From Thamnaconus septentrionalis (taxonomy: Eukaryota; Chordata; Actinopteri; Tetraodontiformes; Monacanthidae), in NCBI GenBank assembly GCA_009823395.1, contig CM020509.1, positions 18,582,501 to 18,646,500 of the forward strand: DNA of 64,000 nucleotides, written 5' to 3'. Below are positions 27,501-39,800 of this stretch, piece after piece. Under the pieces are notes generated by a model that saw nothing but the letters and a program-made list of their open reading frames with translations, was not told the origin of the DNA and searched no databases. How positions within the stretch are numbered: the first letter of the stretch is position 1; each line of letters starts with the position of its first letter. Made by a program: the position numbers and the translations under genes.

Positions 27501-30500
27501 AGGAACTGTGTAACATTTCAACTGCATCTATTATGGTCAGATTAAATAAGAAGTACCTATATATGTTTTTCTCGACACAAAGTGTCATGTTTAAATTTTT
27601 TAATAATATATTTTTTTTAAATAATAATTAACTAATTGGGTCCATTAGCCGGGAGGTGAACCTGGATTTGCTCAATGGTTTCCTGATGATACCACATTGA
27701 AACAAAGGTGTTAGATCAAGCAAGGATATCACATAAAAAGGAATATCAACTTTTTTTCTTGCTATGTCGTTTTCTGCCATTAGATGTCGCTTAATCTTAC
27801 ACACGGGGGGCCTTTAATTTCTGTAATGTTTGCAAAAAAAAAAAAAAAAAATGAAGAAAACCGTTGAAGACAGCTGTGCTACATTGCACATTAACACATC
27901 TTGGGACCAAACAAAGCAAACATTAACACAAGGTAGTTTGCATGCATTGTGCTCCAGCATATACAGTACAAACAGCTGTGGCTCTTTGGAAAGCCACTAA
28001 AAAAAAAAAAGTAACAAGCACAAACGGAGCTGCTCTTCTGCAGAGACAGCAGACGCTGAACGTCACCACGTTGGCGTCTCCGTCCCACTCATCACCTCCG
28101 TCCTCCCGCAGAGCCCAATCAGGTGTTTGACCTTGAGAGGCCAGAGCCAAAAACTGCGTCAGGGTTTTTCTTTTTTTTTTCTTTCATAATTTCTGTTTTG
28201 CATGCGGCCCCCTTGTAATTACACACACCAACGCCGACCCCCACACCCCCCCCTCCCCTACCCCCATAGCGCCACGACGGCCAACCCCCATTTCACCCCT
28301 TATCAAAGCCTCACTTTCTAAGTGCCCCATGAAGTGTAATGTTGTGGAACAGATACAGGGGCATTGTGGCGGGGGTGGTTAACTCCTGGATGGGATGCAA
28401 AGAACACTGCTTTCATACTCGCTGGGCTGATGATTATAACGAGGTGCGTGCGCTCCCTCCACCTCCCCTCCCTCTCCTCCCGCTTCACCTCCCTGTCTCC
28501 GCAGTGGACTGTGCTGACCCCCAGTGCGGCGGCCACGGCGTGTGCGTGCGCGGCGAGTGCGTGTGCTCGGCGGGCTGGGCCGGAGTGAGCTGCGATGACC
28601 CGCTGCCAGCCTGTCAGGAGCAGTGCTCCGGACACGGCACCTATCTCACCGAGTCAGACACCTGCGCCTGCCAGCCCAACTGGACGGGGCCAGACTGCTA
28701 CACTGGTAAGAACCCCAGGATTACAGCGACGCCCGCAGGGGAAAGGGAAGAAAAAAAGAGTAAAAAGCGGGCCGAGAATTGCTGCCCGCCTGCACGTCAA
28801 CTAGTTTGCCAGTGTTCTTGTAGCACGCGTGGACTTGCCAGATACTATTTTCCGGGGATTTGATAGACATGAGAGTGGAAATATGGATTGGAACCTCTCT
28901 GTGAAATGGGAGGGGGGTAGTGGGGAGGCTGTGTGTGTGAGTGTGCACACTCGTGTGTGTGTGTGTGTGTGTGTGTGTTTTTGACACTCTCTTCATGCTG
29001 CTCGTAAATGAGATTTCCCCTCATGAATTGACTGCAGCACTCCTCCCACACACATGTGCGCGCGCACGCGCACACACACTCACTTTGCAGTTATAGTGAT
29101 ATAAACTCAGGCACACGCTCACATTCCCTTCAGGTAACTATGGGGGGGGGGGAGCAGGCGGGGAAAAAGGGAAAGACCTCCATTCTCACTTTGCTGGAAG
29201 GCTGGAACCGTGAGGAGCATTCCCGGCTCTCCATTTAAAAGCTCCCTCACTCTTTTTTTTTCTCTCTCTCTCTTTCCTTTCCCAGGCGATATATACACTT
29301 GTCATCTGCACATGTGATTTCAATGTGGGAAAGTATATTTTCCCACATTTACAAATGCCACAACTTGCGATTTTCATTGGGAATATTGTCGGGGGTCTGA
29401 CCGAGTCGTTTCCGCAAAGAACTGGGCATAGATTTAGCTGACGGTAATAACAAAAAAAAAAGGGTTGTGATTTGTTTGCGTTATTAAAATCATTTATTTG
29501 CTGACACAAATAGGTTCCCCAAATGGGTAGCGTTGGTTATTAGAGCGTTAGCAGAAAACAAACTATTAAATCAAGTTGCTGTGGTGAGAATTCAGCCGTT
29601 GCCGTTCATTAGCAATGAAGACCTGCTGTGGTGAAGCTTTCCGCAACTATTTCCCCCTTGGCTTGGTATTCAATTTTTACTCTATTTATTTATTTATTTA
29701 TTTTTTGGGGGTACTTTCTCTCAGAGACTTGACTCTCAAAATAAAAAGCTGTTCAGAACTAGCCAAAACCAGCTGCAGCTACCAATCACTCTGCTGGGAA
29801 CTGAACCAACCGCTCAGTGGGGGAAAAAAACTCAAAAATGATCAAGTTAACCAAAGTGAACTACTTGATTGCTTCATTCCTCCAATTCCTCTCCACTCTG
29901 TCGCACATCAACGCGAGGTTGTCACTGTACTCAGATCAGCGGAATGTGAAAATTTTCTCATGCCGATTAACATTTTGACTTTGCTTTGAGGCCCGCCAGC
30001 AGGGGGCGGCGGGCGCTGCTATGCTAATGACGTGTGAACCCATCCCCCCCCACACACACACACACATACACACACACACACACACACAGCTTGCCGTTGA
30101 TTCATTTCTTTATATATTTTTTAATTTTTGTTGACGCAGCGCCGGTGGGCCGGGGTGTGAAGAAGTGATTAGAATGCCCGGTGAGACGCAGCGACGCGTT
30201 AGCTCGCATGTCCCCGCCGCTGCTTCCGCACAGTCCGTGTGACCTCTCCAGCCAATCAGAACGCTCTGACGGTTTAACGTACAAGCAGCGACGCAACCAG
30301 CTCGCGTCCTCGTGCGAAGGCAAACGAGAGAAGAGAGGCGGCGACAGCCGGCAAGGAGCCGTTTTATCGCTCGTGACTGCGATTTTTATTGTACTTTTTT
30401 TTTGTCGCAGGCAGTCGCCGCGGCTCCAGCCCCGGCTCCCCAGGTGCACGCGCGTCCTTAATATAGCGATTTAGCCGCATGATAATGATGGAGCGTGGCT

Positions 30501-30547
30501 GAATACCCAGAATGTGGCTGCCCTCCCCCAAAGTCTCCCACCTCTCT

Positions 30548-30599
<52 letters not shown>

Positions 30600-31404
30600 C
30601 TCCTTACCTGCCAGGCTTTTAATCAAAAAAGGAGCCAAAAAAAAAAAAAAAGCCTGCGTTGCGAGGGCCCCTTGTTGAAGCATAGCTAAACTAATGTAAT
30701 TCTAATAGAGAGCTGGAAAACTCTCCAACTTTAATCCAGTTTCCTTCCCCTCCCCTCTCCATGGTATGTATATTTAAATTGAAATAACTTTTTTTTTCTC
30801 CCCCTCCGCAGCTGGATAAGTACTCTTTGTGTGCCTCCAGCACTTTGCTCTCGTTACTGATGGATGAGGCTTTGCTTCTGCAGACAGCGAGAGAGGCAGA
30901 GGGTGGGAGGGAGGGAGGAGGAGGTAGAGGGGAGGCATGCATGGCGAGGAGGCCAAAGGAAACGCAGACAAAAACCGAAGGAGGAAACGTATTATTTTTA
31001 AACAAGAGCGGAGAGCGAAGAAGTTGCGGTTGGAGAGAGAAAGCTGAAATGTGGATGGGGAGGCGGGGAGACAAAGACGGACAGACGCGGGATAAGAAAT
31101 GATATTAATACGACGACCCCGAACCCCCTCCTGAAAAATCTGATGAAAATGTCAGGGAAGAATAATCGGGTCGAATTTCAGTCCCGGTGGTTTGAATACG
31201 CGGCGCAAATAGGATTCATTTGCCTGTTATTATGAGTCTATTCACTCTCCCCCCTTCGGGGAGCTCAGCTATTAGAGGTGGGAGGAATGTGTATTGTGAG
31301 AAAGTGGAGGCTTCAGTCTCGCTAGGTTATTCTCAATCGTTTGTTGAGTTTTTTTTTCCTCTCCCTCCTCTTACTTATAGCCACTGGTTCAGCTACTGAC
31401 TGAT

Positions 31405-31439
<35 letters not shown>

Positions 31440-31972
31440 TTTGTCTATATAATGTATTCCTCTTTCACGTTGCCCTCTAAGCCCAATTTTATTTCAATTC
31501 CTTTAAACGTTTCTCCTCCTTCACAACCCCTTTTTTCCCGCCTTTTTCTTCCTTTTCTTCTTCCTCCTCTTCTTCTTCCACTTCCTCTTCTTCTTCCTCT
31601 TCTTCTTCCTCTTCCTCTTCCTCTTCCTTTTTTCTTTTTACTCTTTCTCTTCCTCTTCTTTTTCCTCTTCCTCTTTCCTCTTCTTCTTCCGCTCTCTCTT
31701 CTTTTTCCTCTCCTTCTTCTTCTTCTTCCTCTTTGTCTCCTTCTTCTTCTTCTTCTTCCTCTTCCTCGCCCGCCTGGCCTGCAGAGCTGTGCCCGGTGCC
31801 GTGCGGCAGCCACGGCGTCTGCTCGGAGGGCCAGTGCCAGTGCGAGGAGGGCTGGATCGGCGCCGCCTGCGACCAGCGGGCGTGCCACCCGCGCTGCGAG
31901 GAGCACGGCCAGTGCCACGACGGGACCTGCATCTGCCAGCCGGGCTGGGAGGGGGAGCACTGCAACATCGGT

Positions 31973-32003
<31 letters not shown>

Positions 32004-32163
32004 TGCAGTGTGTGGGCGCGTTGGGAGTGTTGAATTATTCTGACTGATGTTATGATTGGTGTGATTAAGAGGATTTGGAAGGAGGGAGGAGGAGGGGAAA
32101 AAAAGTGTTTGCTGGGCTGGCGGACAGCAGTTTCACATCCAACCGCTGTGTCTCGTCCAATCC

Positions 32164-32197
<34 letters not shown>

Positions 32198-32555
32198 GCA
32201 GTCACTCATGACCTGGACGTGGTGGTGAAAGGTACTTTATCCTTATTCATTTTATTTATGGCATTTCCAGCACCGCTCTGCCAAACATTCACCCATAAAT
32301 GTCAGACAAATAGAAACACTCTCTCCGTGTGTCTGTCCATGTTTTTTATTTTTTACATTTTTTAATTTATCTTTTTTTCTTTCAGACGGCTGCCCGGGTC
32401 TGTGCAGCGGGCACGGGCGCTGCACCCTGGAGCAGAGTGGCTGGCGCTGCGTCTGCCAGACTGGATGGAGTGGACCCGGATGCAGCGTCGTCATGGAAAC
32501 TGACTGCAGTGATGGAGCCGACAACGACGGAGGTGACATTTCTAACATCATCTAT

Positions 32556-32598
<43 letters not shown>

Positions 32599-33406
32599 TG
32601 TTTTTTGGGTCCTTCTTTACCTCCGGCAGGTCTTCCTGTCCCTTCCGCTGCCTGCTGAGAAATCTTCCCGACACACACACACACACACACACCAGTGCTG
32701 TCCCAGTGCCTGCTGGGACTCCTGTCGAGTCCTGCTGCTCATTACGATTTTTGAATACGTATCAGTGCGTGTTGCTCGTCCATATTTGCCGCTGTGCCGG
32801 TCCTTTCTTTTTAGTTTTCCGACTTGTCATCTCTGAAACTCTGGGTGTGTGTGTGTGTGCGCTCATACCACCCCGGGCCACGACAGAAGTCACAGCCAGT
32901 CACAGCTAGCGTGCCAGGGTTGTGTCTCGCAGGGTGGCAGGTGAGAGGTGTGTCACCCTTTGTCTCCTCCGTGTTGCCCCCTCCCACCACCTGGCCCCCC
33001 TCCTTACTCCTCCACACACACACACACACACCTTGGGGGGGAAGAGACAAGAAAGTCACATTGCAGCAGCTGGGCTGTCTTAACTTATTACGATAACTCC
33101 CTTAACATTTTCAATCCCATATGTATATATCTATATATAGAGATAGACAGATAGATAGATACTAGATACATACATACATGTATACATACATACATAGATA
33201 GATAGACAGATAGATATCCCTTCTGCATTTTTTTTCCATTTTTCAGCTCCTTCAAATCTCCATTATGGACGCGTCTGCTAAGCCGGTGATGTAATCCGTC
33301 ATTTCAAACAAGGTTGTGCTGCCGTTTTGTTGTTTTAAAGCAGCTCCTTGTTTTGTTTTGTTTTGTTTTGGTCTTTGTTGTACGCGTGAGTACGTGTGGG
33401 CTTTCT

Positions 33407-33445
<39 letters not shown>

Positions 33446-35262
33446 GTATTGTGTTTTTGGTACATGCCTTGATGAGTGGCACTTGAATGGGAGCGTGGAT
33501 CAGACCCTGAGTCACGCACGTGTTTCTTTTTTCTCCCTCCAAGTCGTGCTCTTCACAGGGGTACTGATCGCTCTTTTTTTTAACCTTTTTTAACCCCCCC
33601 GCCGTGCATTGTTTACTTGAAAGGCTGCACGGGTGACTCAGCCTACAGTTCCACCGGCAGCACGGATAGCTGCTAAAGCGACTTTTTTACAGCGGATTAC
33701 AGTCTTTACATCCGTACGCTGAACAATGAATTCAGCGATGAATTAAACGGAGCAAGACAAAGCAAAGCCAGCGCGATACAAAAAAGAGAAAGAATAAGGG
33801 AAAAAACGCACTTGACACGCCGCATATTATTGCAGGGGATGTAACTGCGAACAGCGGCCGTGTCTTAAACAAAGTTCTCCATAAAAGTCAGCCGTCTCCG
33901 CGCGACAATAAGAGCATCTCGTCTTATCTCTGTGTTTGTGTCCGCGCAGCTCCGTCGAGCGGCGAAGAAATGAATTTGGAATTAAGGAAATATATTTTGT
34001 TGCAGCGGCTAAGATGAGAGGATAGATGGGATCCTTTATCTCTGCCTGCAGCAGCGGCGGCAGCAGCAGCAGGTTCCTGGTGGCTCGGCACCGAGGCTGC
34101 AGGAAATCACAGCGCTCAGCAAAAAAAAAAAAAAAAGTCAACACACATCCTTTGCGGAGGGAAGGGGAGAAAATGATGAACTGTGCTCGTCGTGTTTGTT
34201 TGGATTGTGACAATTAATTATGGTGCTGTTAAATGGCTGAGCTGTGGGTATTCTTTGGGTAAACACTGTTAACTTGGTGCTGGAACCGGGCCTGCCAATC
34301 AAAAAGCCCCTCCCTCCCTTTTTTTTTTTTTTTAGATTGACTCTCACTGCGCCAGGAAATGTTTGCAGTGTCATTTTAATTGCGGGTGACGTTCATTATT
34401 ATGCCTTCAGTGTGACAGATTTTCCCCCTCCGAAAACGCCAGGTTAGCTCGGCGGCGGCGGCGGCTGAAATGAGGCAGCGCTGCTGATTGTTCCGTTCCC
34501 TCTGCTGCCACAGTGGGAGAGACGGTCGTTAGCACCAATTTGAACTGGGACAGATTAGCTCCGTTCCAATCCGTCTGAAGTCACCGCCGATGCCCTGATT
34601 GCTTTTTGATGACTGCTGGTAACAAAACCTGCCAAGCTGCCCCTCCCCACTCCCCCGACTTCATCCCATTCATGTTAATGAAATGGTGACGCGAACGTGC
34701 GGGCGTGATTCTGATTCGGACGACTCCCAAAACCTGAGTTCTGCCCGGACAAGAACCGTTGAATTTGTTTGTTTTACAGCAGGTTGTTACACCAGTCCTC
34801 CCATTTTCTTTTATTTATTTCTCTTATTTTTGGGTCATTCTGACTCTTCAGCCTCCACGGCCGAGGAAGGAATGGAGGAAGGGACAGGAAGTGCGAACGG
34901 AGGGTCTCGCTGTGTATGTTTTAGTCTTTAAAGCTAAAGGGGTGAATCTGAGGCCGCGAAAAAGGAGGATTAATAAAATCCATCTTCCTGTTTAACACTT
35001 CAACACCCCAGTGAAACAGTGGCAAAGGGTCCAGTTTATTCACATAATAAGGGCAAGCACTACTGCACTCTCTCTCTCTCACTCTCTCTCTCCCTCTCTC
35101 TTTCTCTCTCAGCCAAAGTTTTTGTTTTCTATTAGCAGTTTAATACAAGATTACCCTTTAATTTACAAGTTACGGATGAATGGGGGAAAATTATTGTGCC
35201 CTAAAATTGCAATAATAATGATGGAGTTGGTGCAAAACCGCTTTCAACAGCAAAAATAGAAT

Positions 35263-35299
<37 letters not shown>

Positions 35300-36851
35300 G
35301 CAGTGTTATGGGAGAGATCATTAATTTAGCATCTCCCTGAATTCATTTTGCAGGTGGTGGGGTTAGCTTTGCTGCCAACATGAGGCTAAGTTTGCCCCTT
35401 TTTTTTGTTACAGTTTCACATTTTGATTCTTATCCAGGTGGATTATGTCAGAGGGTTTTAGAGCTATCGATTAAACTCTCACTTTTCTTGTAATCCCTAT
35501 GCATATTATTCTGTTTTTATCATTTATCGCTGACTGGAGTGGCGCCGATCATGATGTGACTCTGCTATCTCGCTGTCGCTGGAGATCCAGCTGACGGCAA
35601 TATAACCCACCGCCGTTGTGTTGAACAAAAATTAAAAACCATCAGCAGATTTCATCGACGGTTCCCCGGAGACAACTCGGGTGTTTTAGCTGATTAACGT
35701 ATCACCCGTTAAAACCTTATGAGGCTTTAAAGGTGAAAAAAAACAAAACAATGTTTGATACCAATCAAAAGGCTGCTTAAGCTGTTTATTGAGAGGATGT
35801 GGATTGCAAACAGGATAAGGCACGTAATGATGCTCATACACAGTTTTGTATTAGATTTTTTTTCGTGCCTGCCCCTTGAACACAGTCTGGACCTGCAGCC
35901 AGTGACTGACTGACTGACTGACGGGGTCTGCATCCTGTAGTTACGCCGTCCTGACGATGCTCCACGGCGCTCTGTCTGTGATTCACCGCAACTCTGAATC
36001 AAACTGCAGTTAAAAAAAAAAAAAAATGACCTGACACTGCAGGTCCGATCAACTTGTCACAGTTTTTTTTTTTTCTTGTCATTTTTTTTGTAATGTTTTT
36101 TTCTTGGCACTGCTCAGGAGTTCTTGAGTTGAAGCCTAATGTGGGCGGACCGGTGGCCGCCCACTCACCCATTCATCACCTCTGCCCCTGCACGGCTGTC
36201 AGCATTTCTGCCACTTTACAAGTATATTCCAGCCATTACTTTTGGAACAGCCATGCATAATAAGAAGGATTAGAAAACATACATATACTGTTTTTTTTTT
36301 TTTTAATTTATACATCAAATAAAAAGTGTCTAAACTTTTTTCCTTCTTACCTGACTGTCAGATCATAAAAGAGCAGTTAGAATAGAATAGAATAGAATTG
36401 AATAGAATAGAATCCTTTTTTGTCCCAGATGGTGACAGAAATTCTTCTTCGACAGGGCTCACAAACACATTAAAATATTCCCATCAAGACACATTTTACA
36501 CGGTAAAACATGAATAAATACATACATACAAAAAAAGTACATGTTGAAAATTTCAAAGTTCTATTTCAAGGTGTTCAGGGTGGATACAGCAGATGGAATG
36601 AAAGATTTTTTGTAGGTGTTTTTCTCGGCCCAGTGGCACTTTATACCTCCTGCCTGACGGTTGGAATGATTGGTTAGCAAACTGTTTGTCATCCCCTCCC
36701 CCTTCCCACCCTACCTTTTTATTTTTTAACCTCCAACCAAATTGAATAACTGATTCACTTCACTCTTCAAATCAGCATTACAGCGTCGCTGAAAACAAAC
36801 GGCTGGACTTTTTACGTGTGCAACAAAAGCACAGTTTGTGCTAATTATAGG

Positions 36852-36891
<40 letters not shown>

Positions 36892-39800
36892 ACAGACGTC
36901 AGCAGAGGTGAAGGTGTTAAGTGGGATGTGGGACGTGGGAGGAGACGGGTTTGTCTGCACGTCACAGTGGGGCGAAGAAAAGCTTTTTATATATATATAC
37001 GGTACCAGTAAGCTGGAATTATGTCTTCTTCTTTTTTTCATTTTCTATAATTTAACCGTAATGCAGCCAAACCTCATCAGTGGGGGTGTCGCTTGCCGCA
37101 GTTATCAAAACATTCATCTGGGCGGTAATGACTCTGGAAAAGTCGCCTAGTCGCGCTCGCGCTCCTCTCATCTCAGCGTCACTCCGCCGCCGCGCTGCAT
37201 ACCTTCATTTTTTTTTTCTTTCCTCCGGCCGCCGTCCACCATCTTAATTGGCCGACAAGCCGCGCGGGCGCCCGTGTCTGTCCCTCCGCGTGCTGCCGTC
37301 CCTTTAAGTCCTCCACGATGGATGCAAGGCGGAAGGATGCCGTCGCAATTAGCCGGAGAAAGTGAGAGTTTTATTGATTCCGCGTGGCCGAGGGAGGAGC
37401 GCACGTATTTGTCTTCCTCCTGCGGGGAAATGAAAAAAAAAAAGAGACAGGGGAAACAAAAAAATCACCGTGTTTCATCCTGGTCATGTTTATGTGTGCA
37501 CGAGCCACGTCTGGTGCCACGCGGGCACGATAAACCGGCAAAGAAAACATAAAACAAACGAGGTGGGGAAATTCAATTAATAACAAAGAGTCTTTTCAAG
37601 CTGAAGCGGCGCATCCTATGGAAATCAGTGTTACCTTTGTGGGAGGGAGGTTATAATAGAATATTGTTGGCCTTTAGCTCTCTGCTCCGCGGTCAGACGC
37701 ATTTAAATGTCAGCGTAGTTTCCGGGGGCCCCTCTTTTCAGGAAAAGAAACAGCTTGAAATAGGAAACACAAATGCCAGCCCGGCTCCTGCTACCTGCGG
37801 CCTCTTTGTGCGCCGCTGTTTACCGCCGACCTCCATAGATCACGACGGCCGCTGATTTGCGCTCTTGATTTATAGGGCCGGAGCCTGTAATTGTATAGTG
37901 ATGCCCTTTAATGAATCCCCTTTTTTTGATTGGTTGTGCTGATAATGGCAACGCACTTTGCCGGTTTTGGATCAGACGAGCGGGCGGCGAGTTTCAGAAC
38001 TGCCAGCTGTGTTTTTGTATTAAAGGAATTTTTTCCTCCACGGAAAAAAAAGCTGCTTTGGCCTCGGTGGAATTCTCAGTGTCATTGCAGCAGGTGTGGA
38101 TGAATGCACCTTTTGTATTTTTTTTCCATCAAGCAGCCTAAGAGTTGACCACCAACACCAACAACCGCTAACTGCAACCGGTGACTGCAGTGAATCCCAT
38201 TCTCTTCTTCTCTTTTGTGTCGCTGCGTGTTTGTTTGTGTGTGCGCGTTTGCGTCTGAAATCGCTTTTTGTTTTTCTATTTTTCATCCTATTGCGCAGAT
38301 TTCTCATGCCTCCGCTTGTTTACTGCCGCGTGCGCCGTCGTGTAACGTGGCGTGACGTTGATGGGTGAGCCCTGTTCATGCGAGAAGCGACATTAGCCGC
38401 CCGTGGTTAGCTGCCAAGGCGAGTCAAGAGGGAAGCAGAGTAAACAAGGTTGTCCGTGTCCAAAGCCTTCACTTCAGTTTTATTCATACTCTCCATATGT
38501 AAAAAAAAAAAATAATACTGTTCATTTCTGGGGGGAAAAAAACAGAAAAATAAAAAACTGTTGTCTGCGCTCACCTCTTTTTGAGGCATCACTTTTTGAT
38601 GGTTTTCTGCAGCTTTTTACAAGTTTGGTTGCAACAATTTCTTTCCGGTTTGCATTCAAATGCTGATTGCTTTTTTTGTGATGCTGAAAAATATTTTAAA
38701 GATAAATAAATAGAATTTAATTATTTTTCATTGTTGTTGCACAAAACATTGACATTCCGTTGCAGCGCTCCTTCTAGTAAAACATTTACAAAAGTTGCAA
38801 ATCAATTAGTCAGTCAGTCAACTTTTATTTGTAAAGAGCTAAATCACAACCAAAGGCGCGACAAAGCGCGTTTGCACAAGAAAGAGAAAAAAAAAAATCA
38901 AATAATAAACATAGAAAATGGATAAAACAATGGTTATTCTAAATTACAAAGGAAACAGGAAGTAGAAACGCTTTCTGCCGGAGGTTTTCAAGATGGACGA
39001 GCTAGTCGTGATCTACCTGCCACCACCTTGAGGTTCCTTTTTTTTATTTATTTTCTCCAACTTCCTCTCTCTCTCTCTCGTCCCTCCCTCCCAGACGGCC
39101 TGACGGACTGCGTGGACCCCGACTGCTGTGAGCAGCTGAGCTGCGGCTCCGACCCGCTGTGCCACGGCTCGGCCGACCCGCTGGCCCTGCTGCAGCATGC
39201 GCCTCCGCCCTCCTCCTCCTCATCCTCCCCCTCCTCCCCCTCCTCATCCTCCTCCTCGTCCTCGTCCTCGGCCGACGGCACGCACGCGCACACCTTCTAC
39301 CGCCGTGTGCGCTTCCTGCTGGGCCGGGCGGCCACGCACGCCCTGCCGGGGGACGTGCCCTTCGACACCAGGTACGGCGGCCTCCTCCTCCTCGTCCACT
39401 CTCCAACATGTGCGAACGCCTTCGCCGTGTGTGTTTGTCCTCCGTCTCCTCCGTCCTTGAGCCGCGTCCAAAGACTCGGACCCGCGCGCCGCACGCTGAA
39501 TTTATCCGGATTAATGCGTGAAATTGTCTGTTTCCGCCGTTGTTTGTTCAACGCGAGGGCCGGCCCGCCGCTCGAATGCGAATGAGGTGGTTATTTTGTG
39601 TCCCCACCACCACCACCACCCACCTGTGTAGCCGCCTGACTGCTGCCGATGATTAACAGTCGCTACAGTGCGTCGTCCTCCAGCGTGTGTCAGTGTGTGT
39701 CAAGCCGCGACTGCCCCGCTGTTTGTTTGTTGCTAATTCATGTTTAATGCATCGCTCAGCCGCGGCATCCGTGAAGGTGTCGCTATTAATTTTTCAGCGG

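Larger units (their letters stand above)
28706..31784 (+). other. Intron 6 (3.1 kb)
   Basis: Contains TG and CA runs (28951-28978, 30050-30087), a CT microsatellite (30553-30596), a TA run (31417-31440) and a long pyrimidine tract leading into exon 7. No second gene or delimited mobile element was recognised. Confidence 0.85.
32533..39094 (+). other. Intron 9 (6.6 kb)
   Basis: Holds a (TC)n run (32562-32595), GATA/CATA tetranucleotides (33120-33216), TG runs (33412-33442, 36853-36890), CA runs, an AT-rich unique middle, a LINE 3' relic (36378-36680) and a fish-type repeat end (38812-38895). No nested gene. Confidence 0.85.

Noticed and set aside
31445..32209. 254-residue minus-strand open frame
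   Set aside because: It is the complement of the pyrimidine tract and of exon 7 (Lys/Arg/Glu-rich low complexity), explained by the plus-strand EGF exon.
33120..33216. Regularly spaced repeats suggestive of a CRISPR-like array
   Set aside because: This is a GATA/CATA microsatellite in a vertebrate intron, with no unique spacers.
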